This document shows positions 1 to 10,334 of a stretch of DNA of 64,000 bases, piece after piece. Within the stretch, counting starts at the first letter, position 1. Each line of letters begins with the position of its first letter. The notes under the pieces were generated by a model. The model did no database searches. It had not been told where the DNA came from and was given only the letters and a program-made list of their open reading frames with translations. The translations under genes were made by a program, and so were the position numbers. The DNA comes from Diphasiastrum complanatum (Eukaryota > Streptophyta > Lycopodiopsida > Lycopodiales > Lycopodiaceae): assembly GCA_029204225.1 (NCBI GenBank), contig CM055097.1:56764902-56828901 (forward strand). The letters are read 5' to 3'.

Positions 1-338
1 AGGTGATGATATCTCAACAAAATCAATCAAGCAATTTCATGATTTTTCTCTCATATTGGTACAATTGCTCTCTATGTTCATAATTGTTTGAGTTTTTGTG
101 ATTCCTAATGATTTATAGGATTGAATGTAGGTCTGGTGTACAGTACTCAGACTGTGGGAGGCCGTACTTTCACACGTGTGAAGGCTTCTTCAAGGATTTG
201 GGCCATTTAGTGAGGTTCAAGCATAGATTCTTGATGGATTTTGATGGTCCAAGTTGTGCTAATCTTATGAGATCATAATCTCTTGTTTCCCTCATCATTT
301 CAAGTGTTTTAGGATCCTTATTTGCTATAATTTTAACA
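1..338 (+). mobile_element. LTR, 3' part (Copia-type), truncated by window edge
   Basis: The sequence ends in TTTTAACA and is followed directly by TGGCATCAGAGCC, so this is the 3' end of a left LTR read on the plus strand. The full version of the same LTR is in arm 2 at 58471-59154 (minus strand, 684 bp, TGTTAAAAATTC to TTTTAACA). A perfect 14-base palindrome, TTCACACGTGTGAA, lies at 169-182 and has a CACGTG core. Confidence 0.8.
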
Positions 339-351
339 TGGCATCAGAGCC
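339..351 (+). other. Primer-binding site, initiator-Met tRNA type
   Basis: TGGCATCAGAGCC follows the LTR end with no gap. It differs by one base from the TGGTATCAGAGCC site used by most plant Copia elements, which pairs with the 3' end of initiator-Met tRNA. The mirror copy in arm 2 is at about 58458-58470. Confidence 0.8.
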
Positions 352-948
352 TAAAGGCTGAAATGAGCTAAATCCTTGTTTATCATTCAATTTGATCACA
401 ATTTTTTATCTAAAACTTGTGTAGATTGGATCTTAGCATCTGGATTCTAGAACTCAAAGTGAGTCAATTCCATTGGAGATTGGTGTTATGTGACTTCATT
501 TGCAGGTGTTTCGGTGTCTAAAACCAGAGGCAAAGTTGAATTCAAGTCACATTACCAAGATAGCAACTTTTGCTTGCTCCAAGCATTGATTTCTAAGCGA
601 AGTTTTGGAGGTGATTTCATATAGGAGGCTTTCTAGCATTCAAGGAGAGGGAAGATCAGAGATTTGGGGACTCTTCAAGGCTGTTCTAAGGTGTAAAGGA
701 CACCTCCTAAAGTGATTTAGGTTCAGTCCAACCATTGCTTGACCTATGCATCAAATTAGATCAATTTTTCATCAATTTTTGTTTGTGATTGGATAGTAGA
801 TTTTGTTGCATCCTCATTAAGTTCCATTTAGATCTTTTACAAGTGATTTTGGAAGTATATTAGGTTGCTGAAATTCACTCTTGATCAGATCATTTGGAAG
901 CTTTTATGTTCTTATTAGAAAGAGGGGCAATTCTACTAGTCTACTACG
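352..948 (+). other. Internal leader of the arm-1 element, no gene seen
   Basis: About 600 bases between the primer-binding site and the first open stretch. I find no conserved gag start, zinc knuckle or protease here. The arm-2 copy differs by a few single-base changes, such as AGCGAAGTTTT here against AGCGAGTTTT there. Confidence 0.5.
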
Positions 949-1860
949 GTGAGAAGAAGGTTGGAAGATATGCTCACGATAGAAATTGTGCCCTACCTTG
1001 GCTTGAAGTCATCTACTTCTACTTTATGGTATGAAGTCGGGCCACAAATCCCAGTTCCAGTCATGCCGCAATTCTTTCCTCAGCACCAAGAAGAGACAGG
1101 AATAGATACGGGGTTAGATGCAGGCATAGACCAGGGTGGAGCACTTGATATACCACAAACAATAGACACTCAGTTTGCTGAAGCCGGTCCATCTTCATCA
1201 GGGGCCAGAGTGTTATTTTAAAAACCGGTCACCATCAAGGACCAAATTCAAAATTATTTACACCAGCATCCGCATATGTCCTCGAGGGGTGGATGGGTTA
1301 TTAAGCTCAAAACCTCTGAGATAGAGGTCGGAAAGGAATTGGATAGGCTACCCGCATTGGGAGAGCAGCCAACATGGCACACAACCATTTTTGAGAAAGC
1401 TCCAGATTCTATTACGAGCTATGTTGCCAGCCCTAGCCAATTGTGAGTCGATCCTTATTATTTGCCGAGGTCACATCGCAATAAATGAAAAGATTTGGGT
1501 GTACCAGTGGGTCAAGTCACAATCCACACCCCAAATTGGCCCATCATTCATCAAGTTTATAATTGACAAATATTCGTGGATTTTCTCAGAGCCCTCCAAT
1601 TTTATGGTGCTGAGTACCGCAACTCGCCAGACCCACCTATGCGGCAATCGCTATCTTTGCCAATGATTTGTCCAAGTTGGCATCCACTGCTATGAGATGG
1701 AATGATTGCCTACCACCTTTGGCATTCAATCCAAATCTTCCCATGGCGTCAGATAAAGTCCAAGACCAGCTACCGATCGCAAGACTATATTATCGTGCAG
1801 CCATGCTGGAAGGTTCTTGGGAATCAAGATTTGTGGCCTGAATAGCTTCCAATTGGATTG
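949..1860 (+). pseudogene. Decayed unknown domain shared with the gag-protease element (arm 1)
   Basis: A broken coding region, with stops and frame changes, inside the element of arm 1. An acidic, proline-rich part (about 1010-1221) is followed by a part that matches the last frame of the retroelement at 14396-15468. Shared landmarks in the same order are VDPYYLP (there VDPFYMP), NWPII (NWPVI), FYGAEYRNS (FGHKYKSS) and, in a shifted frame near 1780, ARLYYRAAM (ARLYYRAAF). At least three in-frame stops and one frameshift break it. Compared with arm 2, one extra T near 995 shifts the frame before the acidic part. I do not recognise the family. It does not resemble gag, protease, reverse transcriptase, RNase H or integrase. 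It lies in the position where an LTR element would carry gag, after the primer-binding site, so it was probably carried by that element. Confidence 0.6.
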
Positions 1861-2036
1861 TCGGAGCCAATAAGTGTTTTTTTTCTACACAAACACGACT
1901 TTAATACAAATCACCTGGAATTCATGGAGACGGTGTAGTACCATCTCATCAAGGTATGATGCGAACAGAACCAGAGCCCGAAGTGAATAATCTCACGAGG
2001 TGTCGTGGAACCGCCACCAGTTTTGGTGGGAGATAC

Positions 2037-2838
2037 TGTTGGAGGGTTTTCGGATCCCAAGGCAACCCTAACCCTAGTTAATAAGTAAGGGGGATTTGGC
2101 ACTCTGCGTGTGTAAGTCCAACCCGATGATCACATAGTTATTTGATAATTAGAAAGTTAATAAAAGGACTTTAGGCCTTTTTGCGGGACTTTTAATGTCG
2201 CGGGCCTAAATGTCAAGTTAGTGAATAAAGTTGGGACTCTCACCAAAATTGGTTCAAATTCAAATTCAAATTGGTTCCCTCCAATTTTGAATGGGTTCTC
2301 ACTCTTTTTAAGTTTGAATAGTTAGGGAGGTAGAAATGGGCCAATAGGATTTTGAGGCCAAGGCCCTCCTTCCTAATATAAATAGGGGCAAAATCGAATT
2401 TGCTACACATGTTCATATCCTCATTTCAATACAAGCAGATTGGTTCTCTTATGGAATGGATTTGTGAATGTCCTTGCTCTCTATCTTTTTCCTCCATCTC
2501 TCATACTTTTGCTGTATTTGCTAATTGTTGGATCTAATTATTATTGGGATTGCATGTTCTTATGCTTTTTGTGAGAGAGAAAGGGAGAGAGAGAAAGAGT
2601 AAGCTATCTTCATTGTGGAATGTAGTGTTAATGGATGCACAGGGTTAATGGTTGTAGTGTTAATGCTTAGGGTTAATGGATGTTAGAGTTAGATGTGGAT
2701 TTTCCATTCATGCTGAAATCTGAGATATGCTATCGCTCTCATGGGAACGAACCTATGCGTGACAACTAACTTCATCTCCTCGATGTTAGAATGCTTAGAT
2801 CTTGGGTTGAGAATGGGCTAGGAAAGAAACCCACTACA
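2037..2838 (+). mobile_element. LTR-like sequence, TGTTGGAGGG family, sense copy
   Basis: It begins TGTTGGAGGG and ends CCCACTACA, the TG...CA form of an LTR. A TATA-like box (TAATATAAATAGGGG, near 2375) precedes a possible transcription start region. No five-base target duplication is seen (GATAC to the left, ATTTT to the right). The same family occurs inverted at 3234-4003, and both are repeated in arm 2. Confidence 0.65.
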
Positions 2839-3233
2839 ATTTTATTTTCAGTTTTTAGTGGGCATATGTTACTACGTCTTTAATATTATGCTTTTACTTT
2901 TTCTTCCTCTTTTTGAGTTATCAAATTTGGTGCTTTTTGAATGGCCCAACATTTTGAAACTGCCAAAGAATGAGAACCAAATTTATGGATAAATTTCGAA
3001 GAAAAATGCCATAAAGAAACAAATTTAAAAAAGGCAGCTCACTCAACTCTGCTTTCTAGATTTGTTGTTTCTAAATTTGTTTGGCTTTTTTTTTCCAAAA
3101 AAATGGCTGAATCTTGAAAAACCACAGGTTTTCAATTTTGAAAGAATTCCTGCCGAGATTATAGATCCAGTCGTAGGTGCCTCTACATGAGCTTCGGGAA
3201 AGAAAGCAATACGCGAAAAACAAAAGGAAAAAT
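2839..3233. other. Spacer (loop) between the opposed LTRs
   Basis: About 395 AT-rich bases with no open frame or recognisable element end. They separate the two opposed LTR copies, and the inverted symmetry extends four bases into each side of the spacer. Confidence 0.6.
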
Positions 3234-4003
3234 TGTAGTGGGTTTCTTTCCTAACCTATCCTCAACCCAAGAGCTAAGCATTCTAGCATCAAGGAGATGA
3301 AGTTAGTTGTCATGCGTAGGTTTGTTCCGATGAGAGCGATAGCATATCTCAGATTTCAGCATGAATGGAAGATCCACATCTAACTCTAACATCCATTAAC
3401 CCTAAGCATTAACACTACAACCATTAACCCTACGCATCCATTAACAGTGTATTCCACAATGAAGATAGCTTACTCTTTCTCTCTCAAAAAAGCATAAGAA
3501 CATGCAATCCCAATAATAATCAGATCCAACAAATACAACAAAAGTATGAGAGATGGAGGTAAAAGATAGAGAGCAAGGACATTTACACATCCATTCCATA
3601 AGAGAACCAACCTGCTTGTATTGAAATGAGGATATGAACATGTGTATCAAACTCGAGTTTGCCCCTATTTATAGTAGAGAGGAGGGCCTTGGCCTCAAAA
3701 TCCTATTGGCCATTTCTACCTCCATAACTATTCAAACTTAAAAAAGAGTGGGAACCCGTTCAAAATTGGAGGGAACCAATTTGAATTTGAATTTGAACCA
3801 ATTCTGGTGAGAGTCCCAACTTATTCACTAACTTGACATTTAGGCTCGCGACATTAAAAGTCCCGTAAAAAGACCTAAAGTCCTTTAATTAACTTTCTAA
3901 TTATCAAATAACTATGTGATCAACATACACATGCAAGGTGCCAAATCGCTCTCACTTATTAACTAGGGTTAGGGTTGCCTTGGGATTTGCAAACCCTCCA
4001 ACA
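3234..4003 (-). mobile_element. LTR-like sequence, TGTTGGAGGG family, inverted copy
   Basis: Reverse-complement relative of 2037-2838, starting (minus strand) TGTTGGAGGG at 4003 and ending CCCACTACA at 3234. Several short deletions make it about 30 bp shorter. Its minus-strand TATA region is CTACTATAAATAGGGG near 3670. The pair can fold into a stem of about 770 bp with a loop of about 395 bases. No target duplication is visible at either copy. Confidence 0.65.
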
Positions 4004-4642
4004 CGCCCAGATTCTCAATCCACTATATAAGTAGTTAATTCAAATCGTTGTACAAGTTCTCTCTTCATTTCAATACAAGCATGTTGGCCCTCTTATGGAA
4101 TGGATCAGGAATGTCCTTGCTCTCTATCTCTCTTCCTCCATCTTTCATGCAACTTTATCACATTCGATATCACCGAGAGATTGACTTAGATTCTTATCAT
4201 GCTAGGTTTATCCATCTTATATCTCACCGCAGAACATACCACTGCAAGAAATTACACTAGCTACAAAGCGTTAATATTCATGTTTAGACAACAAGCAATG
4301 TTTAGTTGTTTAACAATTAAATCTTATATAACAATAAGAACTGGATGAAGGATCAAAGATCATAATCAACTCGATTCATCTACTGTGTATGATAGAACAC
4401 TGAAGTCTCAAAATTACATACACTCTCAACAATAGAACAGAATAAGACACAAACTCTCGATGATCCATTATAATAAAAAAGTAGTTACATATAGGAACAT
4501 GTTTGAATTTGGAACACCCTTTAAACAGAAGGGCATGACGTTCTATATAATAAAAGCTTCTCCAATCTAAACTAATAAGGTATTGACATGTGTACAAGTT
4601 GCTGAGTTGGTACTCTACCATGTCATTCTAAGCTAATTACAT
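4004..4642 (+). mobile_element. Third, diverged LTR fragment at the end of arm 1
   Basis: After the inverted LTR, a TATA-like CTATATAAG at 4023 is followed by CATTTCAATACAAGCA, an ATGGAATGGAT stretch and a CTTGCTCTCTATCTC run that match the transcribed part of the LTR at 2037-2838. The downstream half (about 4260-4642) has no match elsewhere except arm 2. It ends CTAATTACA exactly where the arms stop matching, so this may be an element boundary. Confidence 0.45.
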
Positions 4643-4659
4643 TGCCTCAAGTTATAATT

Positions 4660-5337
4660 TGTTGCATTTCACACATGTGGGAGTGCCCAAAAGTGTGATT
4701 ATAATCTTTTAAGATTTGGTGATTGCACAATGATCAAGCATAGATTGAAGTCTAAAATCTATCTCACAAATCTAAGGACACACACATAGTGTGGGAGACT
4801 TTGTGATGAAAAACGTAAGTATAAAAAGTTCTTGCTCTCGGGTAGAGAGAGTACAAGCTTTTGGGTAGAGAGAGAAACCAAGAAAAGTTCTTAGTGTACA
4901 TTTTCGTCTAATCTCAAAAAACTAAATATGGGATGATCTACCACACATACTAATAGGAACTCAAGGTAGAGGGGGGTGAAACATGATTGGACCCCTTCTT
5001 TTCCTCCTCTTAATTTGATTGGTTGAGTGACTTATGAGCCCTCAAACTTGATTGGACCAAATTGGTGAAAATCTCTCTTTTGATTGGTCAATAGATCTCA
5101 TGCCAACACATAGGGATGAGTCACACATCCAACCTAATCATGACACTTGCAACAACCTAAGCTAGCTCGAGTCACATGAAACTTTACTTTTGGCCTAATC
5201 ATGAATTTACATGTGTACTTGCTCGAGTTGCCTCCTAGACCAAAATTGACCCTATCACCTGCTCACACATGGAAGGACATACAAAAAAATTATCAAACCC
5301 CCTAACTCAACATAGATAACTTATACAAATCTTCACA
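4660..5337 (-). mobile_element. 3' LTR of a Copia element (minus strand)
   Basis: On the minus strand the LTR opens TGTGAAGATTTG at 5337, directly after the purine run GGAGGAG, and a matching TGCAACA end lies at 4660. It follows the end of the RNase H frame at 5356 by about 20 bases, as expected for a 3' LTR. Its opening TGTGAAG after GGAGGAG resembles that of the LTRs at 60819-61706 and 62944-63468. The 5' LTR of this element was not found. Confidence 0.6.
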
Positions 5338-5355
5338 CTCCTCCATAAAATTTAT

Positions 5356-5739
5356 CTATTCTATAATAATAATACCATAGATCTTGGAATCAAGCCAAGG
5401 TTTGATGAAAGAACTCTTGATCAATGGCTTGGCGAGAAGATCGACAATGCATGAAGATGAACCAATATGCTCCAAGTTGATCTCTCCTCCAATAAGCTTT
5501 TCCCTTACAAAATGATGTGCAACTTCAATATGTTTGCTCCTTGCATGAAAAATAGGATTGTTGGCAAGGGCTTGGGCCGAGATGTTGTCACACTTGACCA
5601 AAGGTAGATCTTCCTCCTTGATGCACTTGAGCTCCAATAATAACCTTTTGATCCAAAGCACTTCTTTTGTTGTTGTTGTAAGGGCTTTATACTCGGACTC
5701 ACAAGATGATAGTGAAATGATACCTTGCTTTTTGGAAAG
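5356..5739 (-). pseudogene. Copia pol, C-terminal part of RNase H
   Basis: The minus strand encodes the end of a Copia polyprotein: SKKQGIISLSSCESEYKAL, the KEVLWIKRLLLEL helix, a CDN motif, and the FHARSKHIEV and DLLAKPL motifs typical of Copia RNase H. It ends at a stop at 5356 just before the polypurine run and 3' LTR. The upstream part is missing here because an 11-kb element inserted between ISC and SKKQ; the sequence resumes at 16751 on the far side. This is a dead fragment. Confidence 0.85.
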
Positions 5740-7225
5740 TGTTAGCCGATTCTCTAGTGTCGTGCCAAGCTGAAGACACAAGTTATCTCTCACCCATGAC
5801 CGAGGAGGTCTCAGAAGGAAGAGAGCAAAAGAAGCTGAGAGCCGAGCATGAGAGCTGAGGAAATACTAGCTAGGAAGACAGTGAGTAACTATGTGAGCCT
5901 ACATGGTGTATCCCAAAGAAGGAATGACCATGTAGGAGCTAGTAATGTTTCCTAGGCATTGTAAATAAAGGTAGACCCCCCTTAAATTAGTTAGAGTGAG
6001 CTACCTTTTGATGGTGACCTTTAGTGGAAGGGCAAATTTCACATGTAATTCTAATTTAGTGGAATTGCCACATGGGCTCCACATGGGCAACCTTCTTGCT
6101 TATTTGAGGGCCCCCCTCTCTTGTGAGTTAGCTTTGATTGTATTGTCAAGTTCTCTTGAGCAAATAAAGAGGATCCTCCACGAGTTCTTGATGATAGCCT
6201 AGCTCCTTGTTCATGGCAATGATCTTGAGTGATATTTCTATGAGCATGCTTGATTCCTTTGCATTGTGGATTAACTAGATTCTTGTTTCTTGTTTCTTGT
6301 TTAGTTGTGGATTAGCATTCAGTTCTTGCTTGTGGAATCTTGTAGTAATCAGCATTCAAGTAAACTAGATAGGCTGGTTTGTGGCATAGATCTTGCATAC
6401 TCCCTTACAGCCAGTCTTGATTGTTCTTGAGTAATCTAAGCATCAAGTGATGAGTGTTTCTTGATTCTTAGATTGTTAAAATGCTGTTAGGAATCTTGTT
6501 TCTTGTTTCTTGAATCTTGTTTTCAGTAGCTAATCTAGTTCTTGATTGTTTTTTGATTTAGTAGTTAGTAGTAGGATTGCTCTCTGCGCTGAACGTTGAT
6601 CTTCTTGAGCTGTAGATGGTTACATGGCTGGTTTCTTGCATGTAGCTGAGTATCGGATTTGAGTTACCCACTGATAGGCTAGGAATACGTAATGAAACCT
6701 AAGTAACGCTTCTGCTCTGTAACAGTTCTAATAAGAAGAAGAACCACAAAGAACCGTAACAACAGAAGTAAGTAATCCAAGAAAAGAAACATTAGAGGAG
6801 TTTTGAATTCCAAAAAGACCCTTTAAGAATTCGTGCAAGATGCCTTTTTTATTATTGAAATATTATAACACTAATACATTTGACTTGTCATAACTTTTTT
6901 ATTGTAGCTCAAAAGTATGTCATCTAACATATCATTGGAAAGCCCTTGTTGAGCGCTTTCCAATGCACCAAACTTCGTTAAATTTGGACTTACCACTAAA
7001 AGGTTATGCCATTTTTAGTGTGGAATCAAAATGTGGACTCAAAAAGTTACGTTATGTAGATTTCAAATTTGAGTGTGTTGATTGGTCCATGTGTAAGAAA
7101 AAATTGAGAAAAACTATAAAAATAATCTTTACAAAGGGTCTTTTTTTGGATTTAGAACTCCTCTAATGAGAGATAGAAAAACAAAAGAGAAAAACGTGTT
7201 CACAGATTCAGTGAATCTGTGAACA
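5740..7225 (+). mobile_element. 5' LTR of the gag-protease element
   Basis: Starts TGTTAGCCGA and ends CTGTGAACA, just before the primer-binding site. It is 1486 bp long, of which 377 bp is an inserted MITE; without it the length matches the 1125-bp right LTR. The two LTRs align along their length with scattered differences, for example CTAGTGTCGTG here against CTAGTGCCGAG. A short frame at 5996-6202 is repeated in the right LTR and is simply LTR sequence. Confidence 0.9.
6791..7167. mobile_element. MITE inside the 5' LTR
   Basis: A 377-bp insertion absent from the 3' LTR. It begins ATTAGAGGAGTTTTGAAT and ends with the reverse complement of ATTAGAGGAGTTCTAAAT, and the inverted ends stay similar for about 35 bp (through AAAGACCCTTT). 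I see no clear target duplication and do not assign a superfamily. The interior is non-coding; an open stretch at 6963-7166 has no recognisable motif. Confidence 0.75.
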
Positions 7226-7227
7226 TT

Positions 7228-7239
7228 TGGCGCCGTTCC
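7228..7239 (+). other. Primer-binding site, tRNA-Asp type
   Basis: TGGCGCCGTTCC lies two bases after the LTR end. TGGCGCCGTTGCC is the complement of the 3' end of plant tRNA-Asp and is the usual site in many Gypsy-type elements; here one G is missing. Confidence 0.75.
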
Positions 7240-7479
7240 ACAGCTACACACACACTCAACCAAGCCATATCTCAATCTCCACAATCGCCCTGAGAGCTCC
7301 TACATGTTCATTGCCGAGCTCATCACTTTGGTCTTGACCGAAGTCCTGCTCATTTCTCAACCGGAGTCTCACGATCCTCACCAAGCCGAGCTCCACGACT
7401 CAAGTCTGGACCAGACTACTACCTCATACCTCTCGACCGAACCACAACTTCACAATCCTAACATGTCCTGAGTTACACC

Positions 7480-8090
7480 TCAACTGCCGCTCATCGTTCA
7501 AATTTCGACCGGAGTAATAACTCCAAATTTCGAACGAACATCTCTTTGACATCTCGACCGAAGGAAACCTTCACATCTCAACCGGACCCTTCAGTCCTAA
7601 TCTCAACCGGAGTGTTCAGTCAAAACTCGACCGAAGCACTCCCATCACATCTCAACCGGACCCTTCAGTCCTAATCTCAACTGGAGTGTTCAGTCAAAAC
7701 TCGACCGAAGCACTCCTATCACATCTCTACCGGAGCATTTCGATCACATCTCAACCAGAGTGTTCACTCAAAACTCGACCGGAGCACTCCCATCACATCT
7801 CAATCGGAGCACTCCACTCAGTTCTCAACTGGAGCATTTTGCTCACATCTCAACTGGATTGTTCAGTCAAATCTCGACCAAAGAACTCTCCTCAGATTTC
7901 AATCGGAGCACTCTGCTCAGATCTCAATCGGAGCACTCTGCTCAGATCTCAACTGGAGCACTTGCTCACATCTCAACCAACGTGTTCCATCAGATCTCAA
8001 CCGGAGCACTACTTTCGAATCTCAACCGGAGCCGGACCCTCATCAAATTTCAACCGGAGCCGGAACCTTACTCAAATTCCGACCGATGAC
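7480..8090 (+). repeat. Leader minisatellite with CTCAACCGGA core
   Basis: A degenerate tandem array whose units contain CATCTCAACCGGAGCACTC or CTCGACCGAAGCACTC. Both ACCGGAGC and ACCGAAGC forms alternate. It reads open for 196 and 109 codons in two frames (repeats of QISTGAL- and LNRS-type peptides), as expected of a repeat with few stops. I consider it untranslated leader. The same core occurs in the second array at 11660-12085. Confidence 0.8.
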
Positions 8091-8601
8091 CATTCGTCCG
8101 CACCGTCACAAACCGCCACAACTGCCATCTTACGGCCTCCTACGAATACACACCACCATCACAGACTGCCACATCCGCAATATTACGGCCTACGACTATG
8201 TCATCACCTCCAGCCTGCAAACGACCTTCATCGACTGCAAGCCCGCAAACGACCTTCATCAATTGCCAACCCGTAACAGACCGCAAACCACACGCCACAA
8301 CCGTACCAGCCCGCAACTGACTACCACATCCGTAATCCCAAGGCCTACCACAAATACCTCCACCGTCCCTCATCGCAATATTACGGCCTACGACACCTCC
8401 AACCATAAACGACTCCTACGACCTTCAACGACTGCCATCACCTGCACACAACCGTCATAGCCTGCAATAGACCGCAAACAGACTGCAATAGACCTCAATC
8501 GACAGCCACAGACCACAACCACCGCATTTCGACAACCGTATCCACCGTAACCAGAGTGCACGGGCTTATTTCCACAATCCTATGACACTCTATGAGTTGT
8601 C
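8091..8601 (+). other. C- and A-rich, G-poor leader
   Basis: About 500 bases of strong strand bias (C and A rich, few G) before gag, with short repeats such as ATATTACGGCCTACGAC (near 8182 and 8380) and ACGACCTTCATC. Open stretches in several frames reflect the lack of stop triplets. No protein motif seen. Confidence 0.6.
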
Positions 8602-9723
8602 ATGGATCGGCCTTACAATCCGAATACTACAGAGGACTATCCACCAGAGATGGTCTCCCCATCCACCGAACAGGCTTGATTTAACAGGTATTCCCGAATG
8701 AAATCCCAATTCCAAGAGCCATCCACAAACCCATTCGACAGATGGGAACCTATGCGTTATGAAGCTCCATACGAATGACCACAATTTCATGCTGCCGAAT
8801 CCTCACATGCACGAGCTCACTTAAACGGAGCTTTTGCAAATCATGTTCCACGTACTAAAAAAAGGACCCCAAAGCTAGACTTACCTAAGTACGATGGTAA
8901 CACTGATCCTCAAAGATTTCTCCAAGTCTTTGAGAATGCCTGTGACATCTATGGCGAGACATCACCAGAGGCCATGGTACAGCTCTTCTTGATGACCATG
9001 ATCGATCGCGCACGAGAGTGGTTTTTTAACCTTGATCATGAAGATAAACGTGACTAGTTACTCTTGAAAGAGACCTTTAATAAACGGTTCAAGCCTTTTC
9101 GCTTGATAGAAAGTCCTTTTGTCAAACTAAGTTATATCAAAATGACAAAAGACGAAAAAGTACATGACTACATTGAACGATTTAAATGATTAAAAAGTCA
9201 GGTACAAGAGCAACCTACTGAGTCCATGCTCATCATTTGGTTCCTCGTTGGACTCCCACGATGGATACGACGTGAACTTCGTTCCAATGATGAATATACA
9301 GCATTGAAACAAGCCATGTCCGATGCCATTCAGGAAGAAGACGAGGCCTTAGATGTGGACAAACCACGTGAACGGAGAGCACATTGTGTTGTCCAAGAAG
9401 CTCGACCAAACGATGACACACGAGAACAGTTATGGAAGACACAGATGGAGTTGCTTAACCAGCAACACCAACAACAGATGGAGAAACTCACAAAAGAGTT
9501 CCAAAACACTCTTAAGTCTATCCAAAGTTCGATGCCAGGTCAGTTACCCACTGGCCAAATCCATCATAGACGAGGGAATACGTGGTGCCCTCACTGCCGA
9601 GGAACACACATTGGCAATGAGTGCCCTTCATACCAACCGGTCTCAAACACCTCCTTGATCAAATGTGAAATCTGCGACTTTAAGCTGAGTATTCCACACC
9701 ACCAGAAAACCCAACATAGCTAG
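8602..9723 (+). pseudogene. Retrotransposon gag (capsid) with in-frame stops
   Basis: A single reading frame from ATG at 8602 to the stop before 9723 encodes a plant Ty3/Gypsy-type gag. Landmarks are KLDLPKYDGNTDPQRFL near 8872, the MIDRAREWFF helix, FNKRFKPF, DYIERFK, and a PRWIRRELR segment, followed by a charged Q-rich tail. Gag forms the particle that packages the element RNA. Internal stops occur near 8677, 8776, 9055 and 9187; most sit where the family usually has Arg (CGA) or Trp (TGG), so each is one C-to-T or G-to-A change from a sense codon. It is inactive as it stands. A zinc knuckle follows in another frame at 9759, which implies a frameshift near 9720. Confidence 0.8.
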
Positions 9724-9758
9724 CCATCCAAGATGGTTACGCTATCGCCACCAGACCA

Positions 9759-9971
9759 ATGAGCAACCGCTGCTTTATCTGTGGCGAAACAAGACATTTC
9801 ATGGCTGATTGTAAAGTTAAAAACCAATACCATGCGGAATGTCCCAACTGTGTTCGCAAACACAGCTTCAAAGACTGTCCTAAACAACCTAACAGGATCC
9901 TTCCAGCACGTCATATCACATTCGAACCTGTTAGAGTTCTTACTAGAGCACAACGCCAACAACACGAATAG
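9759..9971 (+). pseudogene. Gag zinc knuckle (CCHC) segment
   Basis: The frame opens with a knuckle of the form C-x2-C-x4-H-x4-C (CFICGETRHFMADC), which binds RNA in retrotransposon nucleocapsids. A second Cys-His set follows (HAECPNCVRKHSFKDC). It is out of frame with the capsid part, so the original gag has been broken. Confidence 0.8.
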
Positions 9972-10334
9972 CAGCAAAACCATGGGAAATCAATTGACCC
10001 ACATGGAAGCCATTTGACGACCTCCACATTACCAAAAGATTACCCAGACCCAAAAGTGGAACAAAGGCAATACAACGAATTTTGAGATGAATTTTTGTGA
10101 GAGGAAGAACATACGGAAAGTCCGTAATCAGCTCATATCCCCGGAAAGGAGCAATCCCTACAGGGACTTGAAGTATTTTCTGACCTCCTGCAAGCTCAAC
10201 TCACCATGCCATTCCATAGTGCGATCAAATCCTTCACCGGACTTCAACGCTATATCCATCGTAGTTTTCAGCTACCTCCTATCCCTGATGAATAGTGAAA
10301 ACCAGAAGAGATTCTTGAAATTCCTCAGATTCCT

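Larger units (their letters stand above)
1..4642 (+). repeat. Arm 1 of large inverted repeat
   Basis: This stretch reappears in reverse complement at 54169-58806. The match runs from the left window edge (its first bases pair with 58806) to the sequence ending AGCTAATTACAT at 4642, beyond which the copies diverge at once. Differences at the points compared are isolated substitutions and one-base indels, for example one extra T near 995 (CCTTGG against CCTGG in arm 2). The LTR at the left end continues outside the window, so the true arm may be longer. The contents in order are an LTR end, a primer-binding site, a decayed coding region, an opposed pair of LTR-like sequences and a third LTR-like fragment. 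Confidence 0.93.

Noticed and set aside
2062-2080. Telomere-like ACCCTAACCCTAG
   Set aside because: Under two units, and part of the LTR sequence that is repeated in the other LTR copies; not an interstitial telomere array.
2037-2838. LTR 2037-2838 and its relative 3234-4003 as the two ends of one LTR retrotransposon
   Set aside because: They are in opposite orientation and share no flanking duplication, so they cannot be the two LTRs of one normal element.
5996-6202. Short conserved frame present twice (also 15882-16091)
   Set aside because: The conservation is that of the two LTRs themselves; the frame has no other support.
7686-8460. Open frames of 196, 109 and 124 codons before gag
   Set aside because: They read a minisatellite and a G-poor leader in which stop triplets are rare; two frames are open at once over the same repeat.
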